Below, piece by piece: positions 45,005-55,000 of a DNA stretch of 64,000 nucleotides. A program made the translations under genes and the position numbers. The stretch is from Bacteroidetes bacterium ADurb.Bin008 (lineage in GTDB: Bacteria; Bacteroidota; Bacteroidia; Bacteroidales; Tenuifilaceae): NCBI GenBank assembly GCA_002071445.1, contig MWFE01000021.1, forward strand, positions 1 through 64,000. The letters are read 5' to 3'. How positions within the stretch are numbered: position 1 is the stretch's first letter; each line of letters begins with the position of its first letter. The notes under the pieces were generated by a model. It was not told the origin of the DNA and searched no databases. It saw nothing but the letters and a program-made list of their open reading frames with translations.

Positions 45005-45238
45005 ATGAGAGATTCGAAGATGATGCTTGGTTTGGTGTGCGATATGTTTATTGCAGCGAATCCTAATTACTTTTATCAACAGGTGATTTATTTCCCATTT
45101 TATAAGGGTATGAGGAGCAACCCTCCGTACTTATGCCTTTCCGATATTTTCATTGACCAGGTTGATATTAAACTGGTAGAAGAACAGTCGGAAAACAAGA
45201 GTATTAATTCGGCAGCATGCTTCTTTTTCAAGAATTAA
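45005..45238 (+). CDS. Possible small protein of 77 residues
   Basis: The region 44798-45250 holds no known gene. It contains one open frame with ATG start (MRDSKMMLGLVCDMF...), a moderately normal composition and no detectable domain or signal peptide. It is convergent with the response regulator gene, 12 nt apart. It may be a real orphan gene or a chance frame. Confidence 0.3.
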   Translation: MRDSKMMLGLVCDMFIAANPNYFYQQVIYFPFYKGMRSNPPYLCLSDIFIDQVDIKLVEEQSENKSINSAACFFFKN

Positions 45239-45250
45239 ATTCTTCAGGGC

Positions 45251-46417
45251 TTATTTGAAAATGGGCTGTGAGAACAGCTGAACATCTTTTTCGGTAATCT
45301 CCTTTTCGCACAGGATAATTAACCTTTCAATCACATTTCTAAATTCTCTGATGTTCCCGGTCCACGAGTTTTTCTGAAGAGCTGCTAAAGCCTCGTTGGT
45401 AATTGTTTTCGGCGGGATACCATACTCTTCACAGATAAGGCTGATGAAATGCCGGGCCAATACGGGAATGTCTTCAATCCTCTCATTGAGCGACGGAACG
45501 TGAATGATGATTACGCTTAAGCGGTGGTAAAGGTCTTCGCGGAACCTGCCTGCCTCGATTTCCTCATGGAGGTTTTTATTGGTTGCTGCGATTATCCTAA
45601 CATGTACGTTTATATCCTTGTCACTGCCAACCCGTGTTATCTTATTTTCTTGAAGCGCTCGTAGCACCTTTGCCTGTGCGCTTAAGCTCATATCGCCTAT
45701 TTCGTCCATGAATAGTGTTCCACCATCGGCCTGTTCAAATTTACCTTTTCGCTGTTTTATGGCAGAGGTGAATGCCCCTTTTTCGTGCCCAAATAACTCA
45801 CTCTCGATGAGTTCAGAGGGGATTGCGGCGCAATTTACTTCCACAAAGGGCATATCGGCACGGTTGCTTTTCTCGTGCAGCCATCGGGCAACCAATTCCT
45901 TGCCGGTTCCGTTGGCTCCCGTGATCAGCACTCTGGCGTCAGTTGGAGCCACTTTTTCTATCACGTCTTTCACCTTCCTAATCGCCGGAGATTCCCCGAC
46001 AATATCGAAGGTTTTACTTACCTGCCTCTTTAAAATTTTTGTCTCCTTTATCAGCGTGGTTTTATCGGTTGCGTTGCGTATGGTGATGAGAATGCGATTC
46101 AGGTCAAGGGGTTTTTCAATGAAATCGAATGCCCCCTTTTTAATGGCTTCAACAGCTGTATCGATATTGCCATGCCCCGAAATCATGATGACGGGCACTT
46201 CGGCCGAACGGCTAAGCAGCTGGTCAAGAACCTCTATGCCATCCATTTGTGGCATTTTAATATCGCAAAGCACAACATCATAGCTGTTATTTTGAAACAT
46301 TTCAATTCCAATTATGCCATCTTCCGCCAGATCAACAACATGCTTCTCATATTCCAGAATTTCTTTGAGAGAATTACGTATTGCCCGTTCATCGTCTATA
46401 ACCAATATTTTCGACAT
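45251..46417 (-). CDS. Sigma-54 activator-type response regulator lacking a DNA-binding domain
   Basis: 388 residues. The receiver (1-120) has DDE at 8-10, the phospho-acceptor Asp52 and a Lys in the usual place. The AAA+ domain (about 140-370) has Walker A GANGTGKE, the sigma-54 contact loop as GAFTSA rather than GAFTGA, and Walker B GGTLFMDEIGDM. The protein ends at LFSQPIFK, about 60-70 residues short of the Fis-type helix-turn-helix seen in NtrC-family regulators. It must act on sigma-54 without specific DNA binding, like FlgR, or have another role. No histidine kinase is adjacent. Confidence 0.9.
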   Translation of the reverse strand: MSKILVIDDERAIRNSLKEILEYEKHVVDLAEDGIIGIEMFQNNSYDVVLCDIKMPQMDGIEVLDQLLSRSAEVPVIMISGHGNIDTAVEAIKKGAFDFIEKPLDLNRILITIRNATDKTTLIKETKILKRQVSKTFDIVGESPAIRKVKDVIEKVAPTDARVLITGANGTGKELVARWLHEKSNRADMPFVEVNCAAIPSELIESELFGHEKGAFTSAIKQRKGKFEQADGGTLFMDEIGDMSLSAQAKVLRALQENKITRVGSDKDINVHVRIIAATNKNLHEEIEAGRFREDLYHRLSVIIIHVPSLNERIEDIPVLARHFISLICEEYGIPPKTITNEALAALQKNSWTGNIREFRNVIERLIILCEKEITEKDVQLFSQPIFK

Positions 46418-46472
46418 GGAATCCCTTAATTTTAAGTTGCAAAAAATCTTATTCAGAGCTGTTAACCCAATG

Positions 46473-46480
46473 CAAATATA
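46473..46480 (-). promoter_or_regulatory. Candidate -7 box (TATATTTG) of the response regulator gene
   Basis: On the minus strand TATATTTG, 55 nt upstream of ATG 46417; -33 element unclear. Confidence 0.45.
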
Positions 46481-46656
46481 GAAAAAATAAGATAATCATT
46501 GGTTGGACACCAGGGTTTAGTATGGAAGAAGCAATAACCCCGGCTTGACGAAAACAAATTGGATGTTGTAAATCCGTCCGTTTAAACGGGCTTGTAACAG
46601 GTGGAACCTTATTGTGGAAGGAAGGAGTAAAGTTAATAATGAGAAAAAATTTTCCA

Positions 46657-47364
46657 CTACTCGTAGCAGAACGAGATTATTTTTATCACATCGTCTTGGC
46701 GATTGAACTTAAGGTTATTAGTTTGCACGAAATCTTTTAAGGATTCCCATTTATCCGGATATAATTTCCGTAAATCTCGCATCCTGTTGATGTTGATTAT
46801 TTTATTCCCTTTTTTTATCAGATACATTTTTTTCAGGGTGATGTCAACATTAATGGACCTGTCGATTTGCTTGTATGCCCCGGCATCATCCCAAGTGTTG
46901 ATCCTAGCCACCGACGAGGTGATGGTTGAAGCCCCGTATGCTCCCCTGTTATCGGCCGAACTTTTTATCTCAGTCTTACGGTTCAGTAAAAGTTCATCCC
47001 CGCCTGTCAACGATTGTATAACTTCAGCTATTTCTTTGGAATTAATGGGAATGAAGGTCCTTTTCCCGTATGAGATAGCTGCAATCTCAGGTAACCCGGC
47101 CAGTTGGTAGGCGTTGTTATCGTTATCAAGGAAATAAATTCCATTTGTGAGTAAGTTGTAATTGAGATAAGTCTCAGTATGTGTACCGTCCTTAAAGAAC
47201 ACCTTTCCCATATAAAAAACGGGATCAAGCATTTGATCCTTCAGGGTCATTTCTTCAACCAGGTTAAAACGGTTTTTTTCGATGCTTACAGTTTTATTAT
47301 CCTGAGAAAATATTGATATAGAGTGTAGCAGGACAATGAGCAGGGTGGCTAATCGGAGTTTCAT
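46657..47364 (-). CDS. Exported protein of unknown function
   Basis: 235 residues with a signal peptide (1-20, ending SIFSQ). No family recognised. It is beta-rich with GKVFFKDGTHTETYLNYNLLTNGIYFLD near 50-80, a pattern seen in Bacteroidota exported proteins that describe themselves only by such hairpins, and a C-terminal KKMYLIKKGNKIININRMRDLRKLYPDKW segment. The C-terminal 40 residues are charged and likely helical. It lies 121 nt after the 747-residue protein gene and on the same strand. Confidence 0.75.
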   Translation of the reverse strand: MKLRLATLLIVLLHSISIFSQDNKTVSIEKNRFNLVEEMTLKDQMLDPVFYMGKVFFKDGTHTETYLNYNLLTNGIYFLDNDNNAYQLAGLPEIAAISYGKRTFIPINSKEIAEVIQSLTGGDELLLNRKTEIKSSADNRGAYGASTITSSVARINTWDDAGAYKQIDRSINVDITLKKMYLIKKGNKIININRMRDLRKLYPDKWESLKDFVQTNNLKFNRQDDVIKIISFCYE

Positions 47365-47484
47365 GATTGTTTATATTAAGTTAAAGTTAACCCAATAGTA
47401 TCAGGACGTTGATAGTTATTATGACTAACAAATCTAATAAATAATTCCTGAAAAATACTTTTATCGTACAGACCGGATTTAGTT

Positions 47485-49704
47485 CTAAAAATTCTTGTAA
47501 AGAATATCGCATTTGTCGGTAACAATGAGGTATTTCAACTTCGCATCGCTTTGGTCGGAATTGTTGCAGTAGCCCAGCAGATTTATCTCGTTGCTTGAAA
47601 TGCTGAAAATCCGGTTAATGCAAAAACTTTCATCGGAAAGTATAGGGGTGTTCCCCAAAAGCCTGCCATTATCAGATAGTTCAACGATAACGTGAGCCAT
47701 ATGGTGTTCGCTTTTTCCTGCATTCAGCTTTTTTCCATTTAAATCAAGCGATGTGAAATTGAAAAATGCCAGATATTTGCCCTCGGCCTTGACAATATCC
47801 ACCAGTTGCCCCTGAATATCGATATCAGTTTGCCATTGAATACTACCCAATGAGTCGGCCATGGCAATGGTGAATGAGTGATAGAGGTCGTTGCTATCGG
47901 GAACTTTGGTGGCAAAGCCAAATATGCTGATTTGGTTAATGTCGTCGAAATTGTAGTACACAGGTAATGCGTCGATGTTGATATTACTGCTGAAAACATC
48001 CCTTCCTTTGTCGTCGAGTCTAATAAGGGTATTCACGTATTCGTTCTCGGCTTTGGTGCCGCTAACCACCACCATGCACCCCTGTTCAAAGCCAACAATA
48101 TGGGATGCGCAATCGCCATCGGGGATGGCATTTTTCCCCTTAGCACCTATTTCGCGTACCCACTCAACCTTTTTATCGGTGCCAATTTTTGCCGCAAAAG
48201 CCATGGGTGGCATATTTGCCCGCCGAATTGCACCCGAAGTATATTTGGGCTCGCCCAGAATGTCGAAAACACTTCGGGTTAAATAGGGTTGAGTTTTACT
48301 ATCCTGACTACTCTGAGGAATGGGATTTAGCGGTATAGAAACTCCACGGGCACCGGCAGCATTGCCCAGCATGCTTTTCGTGAGGCTCTCTCTGGTGAGG
48401 TAAACCCTTAAGTTTTCCAGATCGCTATCCATGGATTGTATAAGAAATTGCATTTCCTGATTGGTAAAATTCTTCAATCCTGTTTCGCCTCCGTACTGCT
48501 GTTCGAAAAACTCCTTGAACCGGGCCACCTTATCATTGTCAATGGCACCTTTCAACGTATTGAGCATTCTCTCGGTAGTGGTCAGCTCCTGCGCAAGACG
48601 ATGGTAGAACCTCAGTTTTCTGTTCATCAAATCGGAAGTGCTATCGTCAGGATTGTTTAGTGGCGATTTTTCAAGGATAAGAAAACTTTGTCGCCCTTCA
48701 AGGTATTTAAACAGCTCTCTTACTAACGAGTTATTATCATATTTGCCCAGTCTGAACAGGAATAAATCGTCGAACGAGGGGTATTTTTCATCCTGTAAAA
48801 TGGTTTGTGCCAATGAAATTTTCCTTTTATTATCCACAAACATTTTTTGAATGGATGATATTTCGTGGCGTAGAGATACTATATCGTTGTTGTATGTATG
48901 CATAAAATCGTTAATCCATTTACCATAATCCCAAAGATCAAACGTATCCTTTAAAAAATCGCTATTGATGATTCCGTCGAGACGGTAGGTTTCAATATTT
49001 TTCAGGCGGTAAGCCTGATTATGCCCTGCTATGGGATATGCATTGATAAGGGACTTGTAATTGTTAAAGGATTCGATACTACGGTTAAATTCATTTTTAA
49101 GTGATTCTAAGGATGATAGTAGAGTATTATCGGTACGAAGCAGAGCTTCGTTATAGTTCTCGTACTTTTCATTTATCTGGTTGAATAGTCGGATACAGTT
49201 GTTGTAGTGATCTTTGGATTGCTCAAGCGACTTGTAGATTAAGTTGACGGAGTCCTTATAGTGGCTGTAAAAGATGTTTTTTTGGTTAACATAGTTTAGC
49301 ACATCCTGATCTTCAACCCTTTTGCCTGCTGTTTCTATGGGTATGTTGGCATAAAATTCCCGATTCTTTCGCACCTTGTCTTCTTCAACGAAGCGCGGGA
49401 ACAATGAGTAGTAGAGTACAACATTGCCCACCCAGTAGTTTGCCAGTTCAAACTCCCGAAGGGGGTCAAGGTTTTGAAGAATCATTTCGGCGGTATAACC
49501 AAGCTGGATATACGTGTTGGCAAAGTGGGGGTTCTGATTTTGGTATAGGAAAAGCCTGTAGTAAAGCTGTTGTGGCTCAAGGGTGCCAATTTGGTTGTAA
49601 AGATCTTTGTAGTTGACCTCCTGGGCATGGGAAACCGAACAAATTAGACCACCAAACCACAGGAAGGCGGTTATTTTTATTAGAAATTTTTTTAAGGGTA
49701 TCAT
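47485..49704 (-). CDS. Large exported protein with helical N-terminal half, unknown function
   Basis: 739 residues from ATG 49704, giving a normal signal peptide (ending SHAQ); ATG 49728 would add eight residues. Residues 30-420 are mostly helical and look TPR-like or coiled without clear repeats. Residues about 510-739 form a beta-rich region (VKWVREIGAKG, VSGTKAENEYVNTLIRLDDKG, QISIFGFA) that could be a beta-propeller. No family recognised. It follows the PD40-OmpA gene with a 13- to 37-nt gap, so it is cotranscribed and probably acts with it at the outer membrane. Confidence 0.78.
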   Translation of the reverse strand: MIPLKKFLIKITAFLWFGGLICSVSHAQEVNYKDLYNQIGTLEPQQLYYRLFLYQNQNPHFANTYIQLGYTAEMILQNLDPLREFELANYWVGNVVLYYSLFPRFVEEDKVRKNREFYANIPIETAGKRVEDQDVLNYVNQKNIFYSHYKDSVNLIYKSLEQSKDHYNNCIRLFNQINEKYENYNEALLRTDNTLLSSLESLKNEFNRSIESFNNYKSLINAYPIAGHNQAYRLKNIETYRLDGIINSDFLKDTFDLWDYGKWINDFMHTYNNDIVSLRHEISSIQKMFVDNKRKISLAQTILQDEKYPSFDDLFLFRLGKYDNNSLVRELFKYLEGRQSFLILEKSPLNNPDDSTSDLMNRKLRFYHRLAQELTTTERMLNTLKGAIDNDKVARFKEFFEQQYGGETGLKNFTNQEMQFLIQSMDSDLENLRVYLTRESLTKSMLGNAAGARGVSIPLNPIPQSSQDSKTQPYLTRSVFDILGEPKYTSGAIRRANMPPMAFAAKIGTDKKVEWVREIGAKGKNAIPDGDCASHIVGFEQGCMVVVSGTKAENEYVNTLIRLDDKGRDVFSSNINIDALPVYYNFDDINQISIFGFATKVPDSNDLYHSFTIAMADSLGSIQWQTDIDIQGQLVDIVKAEGKYLAFFNFTSLDLNGKKLNAGKSEHHMAHVIVELSDNGRLLGNTPILSDESFCINRIFSISSNEINLLGYCNNSDQSDAKLKYLIVTDKCDILYKNF

Positions 49705-49741
49705 GTTTGTTAACTCATTAAAATTCATTGTAATGCTGCTC

Positions 49742-51826
49742 TTAGACTCCTTCGGTTGTTCCTTCTTCGAGGATATCGATTATTTTAAATTCCACCCTTC
49801 GGTTAAGGGCACGATTCTCGTCAGAGGTGTTTGGTACCATTGGCTTAGTAAGCCCATACCCTTTTGCCACAATTCTCTCGCTGGGTACCTCAAAATCCAG
49901 CAAGTACCTTACAACGGCTTGAGCCCTCTTTTCGGATAGCAAAAGGTTGTATCCTGCATTGCCCACGTTGTCGGTATGTGCTGCAATTTCAATCACAATA
50001 TTCGGATTGTCCTTTAGCAGGGTGATAACCCTGTCGAGTTCGGGAAACGATTCTGACGACAGTTCAGCCGAGTTTGTCCCAAAGTTGATGTTGTTCAACC
50101 GTATTGATGTTTGCTCTTTGAGCGGGACCAGTTCGGCGGTAAGGGTTGAACTTTCCTGTTTTCCCAGGTCAACCACCTGGTTGTGGAATGAGTATCCCTG
50201 TGCTCCGCGAATTGTAAATTCATATTCATCACCCTCACGAAGCATGGCGGTTACCTTTCCATTTTTAACATCTTCAATGGAAAAAACAATGGTTTCGTCA
50301 CGGTTAAGGTTTCGGATTAACACCTCTGCTGCTACCCCTTCTTCTGTTTCGGAGTCGGCAATGACAATTTCGAAGGCACGTTTTTTAGCCTCAAGGGGAA
50401 GCGATCTTTCAAATCTTCGGAAAATAACATCCCCCGAAACATTCAGATTAAAAGAGTTTTCGCCAAACCAATCGGCCGAAGCGTTAACGGAATACTCATT
50501 CCCCAAAGGCAGGGAGAAGGAGTAAACACCGGGTTCAATGGCTGTTCCCGAGAATTTTTGCTCTTTGTTTTCTGCGTTTTCAACGGTTATGATGGCATCT
50601 ATCGGTTTGAATATTTCGCTATCGTACACCGAAACCACCAGTTCAATTCTCTCAAAAAGCTCAATCTTTTCGGGAGCATATTTCTTATCATCTTCCCGAT
50701 AATCGACCATAAAACTTGCAAATGAAAATCCGCGCCTTCGGACGTCTACAATATAGTTTGACCCGTCGAGCAGAGGGAGTTCGAATTCGCCGGTCTGTGC
50801 ATCGCTGTAGAATGTTCCCAGCACTTGCAGGGTTGTGGGTTCAAAAACGGTTAGAGTTGCGTCGATGGGGTTCCCGGTGGCCTGAGAAAGCACTTTACCT
50901 TTTGAGGGTAGGGTTTTATTTGGATGATAATTTTCGGGTAAAGTCATGCTGAAAATACTCCCAAACTCCTGCTTGCGTGCCTGCCATTTCCGCAGGAAGT
51001 AAATTTTCCCGTTAACAAATGTCGGGTTAATGTTTGTGGCTTCGGACGCTATTTCAGCCACTTTTAGCGGGACAAGCCAATTGTCCTGTAGTATTTCACT
51101 TGTGAAGAATATGTTGTACCCTTCGCGATATTGATCGGGGAGAATCGAAGAGAAAAAAACCGTTTTCCCGTCGATGCACACATTGGGGCCATACTCGCAC
51201 CCCCTGTTAATCCCATCATGTAGGGGTTGAGGCACATTCCAACTATTGTCAGTATTTTTTATCGAGGAGAAAATCCTTTGGCACTGAGGTGAATCCTTCG
51301 GTTTTTTTATATTTTCATCGCTAATCCTACGGGAGAAGAATAGTCTATCCTCCCCGGGGGTTATGGAGGGATACAATTCGTCTTCCTCCGTATTGATGGG
51401 GCTGCCAATGTTTATCGGCTCACTCCACCCATTGGGCCCACGTTTGGAGTAGTAAATATCGAAACCGCCTTTAGAGTCGGGGAAATTGGCATGGAAAAAT
51501 AAAAGTTTACCGTTGTAATTAAGCGATGGCCCTTCAATATTGTACCCATCACCATGATGTTTGTTAATGATGTCTATGGGTTGCACCTCACTCCAAACAC
51601 CGTTTTCGAGACGTGTTTCGTAAAGTTGGTTTTTGCCAATAATGGTAAAGGATATAACCATGTAATCTTCGTCTTGATTGATGGTAAAGCCCTGAACACT
51701 CTCCCAGGTACCAACTTTTTGAGGTACTTCAACCTGTGCAAAAAGATGGATTGAAAATGTTGAAAGTAACATTAATAATGCGTTGTGAAAAATGAACAAG
51801 TATTTAGCCCTGCCCTTATGTGCCAT
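49742..51826 (-). CDS. PD40-repeat OmpA family protein, PorE-like
   Basis: 694 residues. A signal peptide (ending HLFAQ) precedes a WD40-like PD40 propeller (about 40-300; YYSKRGPNGWSEPINIGSPIN, ELYPSITPGEDRLFFSRR). A carboxypeptidase-like regulatory domain follows (about 300-375), then two further beta domains with similar Val/Asn patterns, and a C-terminal OmpA domain (IRLNNINFGTNSAELS, IAAHTDNVGNAGYN, NRRVEFKI). This order resembles PorE of the type IX secretion system, but the N-terminal TPR part is missing. The protein would anchor to peptidoglycan. It is divergent from the first CHAT gene. Confidence 0.88.
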   Translation of the reverse strand: MAHKGRAKYLFIFHNALLMLLSTFSIHLFAQVEVPQKVGTWESVQGFTINQDEDYMVISFTIIGKNQLYETRLENGVWSEVQPIDIINKHHGDGYNIEGPSLNYNGKLLFFHANFPDSKGGFDIYYSKRGPNGWSEPINIGSPINTEEDELYPSITPGEDRLFFSRRISDENIKKPKDSPQCQRIFSSIKNTDNSWNVPQPLHDGINRGCEYGPNVCIDGKTVFFSSILPDQYREGYNIFFTSEILQDNWLVPLKVAEIASEATNINPTFVNGKIYFLRKWQARKQEFGSIFSMTLPENYHPNKTLPSKGKVLSQATGNPIDATLTVFEPTTLQVLGTFYSDAQTGEFELPLLDGSNYIVDVRRRGFSFASFMVDYREDDKKYAPEKIELFERIELVVSVYDSEIFKPIDAIITVENAENKEQKFSGTAIEPGVYSFSLPLGNEYSVNASADWFGENSFNLNVSGDVIFRRFERSLPLEAKKRAFEIVIADSETEEGVAAEVLIRNLNRDETIVFSIEDVKNGKVTAMLREGDEYEFTIRGAQGYSFHNQVVDLGKQESSTLTAELVPLKEQTSIRLNNINFGTNSAELSSESFPELDRVITLLKDNPNIVIEIAAHTDNVGNAGYNLLLSEKRAQAVVRYLLDFEVPSERIVAKGYGLTKPMVPNTSDENRALNRRVEFKIIDILEEGTTEGV

Positions 51827-51863
51827 GTTGTTAAGAAATTAATAAAGTAATTGTCTTATCATT

Positions 51864-51871
51864 CAAATTTA
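51864..51871 (-). promoter_or_regulatory. Candidate -7 box (TAAATTTG) of the PD40-OmpA operon
   Basis: On the minus strand TAAATTTG, 37 nt before ATG 51826. The 254-nt divergent region 51827-52080 carries this and the forward box at 51959; no palindrome was seen. Confidence 0.45.
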
Positions 51872-51958
51872 CTGCTAAATTATGTAAAACTATTTTAAAA
51901 TCTCAGCTAAGAGACAGGTTGGTTAAAAAAAATGCCGTTTCAAGCGCTATTATTGACA

Positions 51959-51966
51959 TAAATTTG
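51959..51966 (+). promoter_or_regulatory. Candidate -7 box (TAAATTTG) of the first CHAT gene
   Basis: TAAATTTG, 114 nt before ATG 52081, which implies a long leader. The -33 element is a weak TTTC. Confidence 0.35.
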
Positions 51967-52080
51967 ATTTTGTGTTATTAAAAGTGGCACTATGATATAG
52001 TATTCGTGGCATTTTTTTAATTTAGCTAAAATTGCCACGCTTAATTAGCCCCATTTTCGAAACGTTATAAATCCTTTAAG

Positions 52081-55000
52081 ATGAAAAAGCAACTAACTGT
52101 TTCCCTTGTATTTGCCTTGCTGGCATTCTCCGGTTTTGGCCAGCAAAGCGTTGAAGAGTTGAAGGCATCCCTTAAGCAGCAGACCAATGCAGCTGCCCGT
52201 ATGCACATTCAGCTGGAGATTGGCGATCTTTTCCAGAATACCAATCCCGATAGTGCATTGTATTGGTACAGGTTGGCCATCCCGTCCAATATCCACGATT
52301 CAACTTTTTTTGCTACCTGGCTGGAGAGCTCAGGCGACGCCGAGAATTACTATTTGGCCGTGGCCTTGGCCCGTTCGGGGTTAATCATGGCACAAAAAAG
52401 GATGATAGATGAGGGTGCGCAGAACCTGTCGCTGGCAGTTAGCCTTGCCATTGGCATTGGTCAGCAGCAGTTGGCGCTTTATGCTTCCGACAATCTGGCT
52501 GTAGTGTATGCCAAAAGTAAAAATCCGCTTATGGCCATACAAAGTTTTGAGCAGTCGCTGTCCATATATAAAGAGCTGAATGACGAAAAGGGAATAGTTT
52601 ACTGTTTGGGCAACCTGGGCGCAATTAATGCCAATGAAAAAAAATACTATCAGGCGGCTGAGTATTATGAGCAGTTGCTGAAAATTCAGGAGCAAACCCT
52701 TGCTCCGCTCGAAACGCTTGATGATCTTATCAACATTGCGGCTTTATACACCCAGTTGGAAGAATTGGATAAGTCAAAGCCTTTCTGGGAGAGAGCCCTT
52801 GATGTGGCAATGCAGCTAAAAAATGATGAAAAAACAGCCCTCTGTTTAACCAATCTGGGGGCCATTGGATATAAAAATGGCGATATGGTTAGCGCTCAGA
52901 CGTACTATTCTCAGCTGCTGAGCGTCGCTCAAAATATTCAAAACCAAAGCGATGAGGTGTTGGCTTTGAACAATCTGGCCACCATTAGCTATAATCTTGG
53001 GGATTTAAACAAATCGGTACAGTACTGGGAAGAAGCCTTAGCCCTTGCGTCGAAAATAGGCAGGGTGCAGGTTGTGCTCGATGCCCTGATTAACTTGAGC
53101 AACATTAACTTCCAATTGGAAAATTTCGAGAAATCATCGCAATACCTTGAACAGTACGTAAGCATCGGCAAGCAGGTTGGGACTCCCCAATCCCTTGCGC
53201 AATCGTATATTGGAATAGCCGAAATACAGGAAAAAATAAAGGATTATACTCGTGCCCGCGGATTCTATCAGGAGGCATCGAAAATTTATAATGATATTGG
53301 GGATAAGGCAGGGGCTGCCAATGTTAATGTCCTAATTGGCAGAAGTTTTCTTAAGGAGCAGCGCTACTATGCTGCCATGGATTTTTTCAAGGTTAATATC
53401 GATGGCGATGGCTCGCTCCCCTCTTTGGTGCTGGGCGAATCGTACCATGGCATGGCCGATCTTTTCCGACTGCAGATGCAATATACCATTGCTCTCGAGA
53501 ATTATCAGAAGGCCAAAGATTTGTATATGGAGGCTGGCAATCTTAATCAGGCATCGGTGTGCCTTAATACCATGGGTTTAATCCAGCAGATTGCGGGAGA
53601 TTTCCCAAAATCTATAGCACACTACGAAACAGCCCTTGGCATTGTTAAGGAAATGGGCAACAGGGAGGGTATGGCAGCAATCTACAACAACTTGGGGGTG
53701 GTGTATCGGCAGCTGGGTGACTTGCCCAAGGCGCACGACTCGTACCAAAAAGCACTTGCTATATACTTAGAGTTGAATAACCAGGAAGGAGCATCGTATG
53801 GTTATAATAACTTGGGAGTAATTTTCGAACAATCAGGCGATTATGACAAGGCTAACGAATATTATGAAAAATCTTTAGCCATTAAACAGAGCTCTGATGA
53901 CAAAGGTGGGCTTTCGTCCAGCTTGATGAATATGGGTAACGTTTACAAGCACTTGAAAAAGTACGACAAGGCCGAAGAGTTTTACAACCAATCGTTGGCA
54001 ATGTGCAAAGAGCTGAATGATAAGCAGGGCATTGCCCTGACTCTGGGAAGTTTGGCAGCTCTTAAGCTTGAAATGTATGATTACAATACTGCCGTTGATT
54101 ATGCCAACCAGAGCCTGGCAGTTGCGCAGGAGATAGATATGCAAAGCGTGATTAAGGAGGCGTACAGGCAGCTGGCATGGGCTCACAATGCAACCTTTGT
54201 TCCCGAATGGGCCGAAGAGGCCTATCTCAACGTAATCAGCATGAACTACAAGGATATAAACCGGAATTTTTCCATACTCTCCGAAAGTGAAAAGGAGTTG
54301 TTTTTCAAAACCATTGCTGAGGACTTCGAGAGATTTCACTCATTCGCTTTGCAAAGGATGGCTACAAACCCCACAATTACCGGAGAGGTTTATAACAATC
54401 TCCTACGGAACAAGGGCCTTCTTCTCAAATCGGGGACGGCCATGAGGAATGCCATTTTGGGAAGTGGTGATGAAAAGCTCATCCAGCTCTTTGAAAATTG
54501 GATACAGGTGAAGCAAGAGGTGGCTAAACTCTATGCCCTGCCTATTCAGGAGAGAACAGCCGACCCGGTGGAACTGGAGAAAAAAGCCAATGAGTTAGAA
54601 ATATCGCTGGTAAAAAGCTCATCGGAATTTAGCGATTTTGAAAAATCGTTGCGTATTGAATGGACCGATGTAAAGCATGGGCTTAAGCAAGGGGAGGCGG
54701 CCATTGAATTTACAAACTTTACACATGGACGCGACAGCGTATTGTACTGCGCCTTGATTATCACTACTGATTGTGAGAACCCATGGATGGTTCCACTTTT
54801 TGAGGAGCGTCAGCTGGTGAATATTCTCGGCAGCTATGCAGGGAACAACTATCAGTATATCAATAGCGTTTATGGAAAGAATAACCAACCCAATACCGCT
54901 CTTTACGATATCATCTGGCGTCCCATGGAGCAGTATTTGAAAGACATCGACAATATCTACATTTCGCCGGGTGGTCTGTTGCACAAGGTTTCATTCTCAG

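Noticed and set aside
45708..46283. Open frame of 191 residues antisense to the response regulator
   Set aside because: It is rich in Ser and Leu from the reversed AAA+ codons, and the sense frame has clear receiver and Walker motifs.
46578..46589. Palindrome CCGTTTAAACGG upstream of the response regulator gene
   Set aside because: Short and AT-centred, with no relation to a promoter element and no second copy noticed; could be chance.
49947..50525. Open frame of 192 residues antisense to the OmpA-type gene
   Set aside because: The sense frame encodes a complete OmpA domain; no motif in the antisense frame.
52187..52384. Possible microsatellite-like or CRISPR-like periodicity in the TPR region of the CHAT gene
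   Set aside because: The periodicity is at protein level (TPR units with diverged codons); no identical DNA repeats with spacers.
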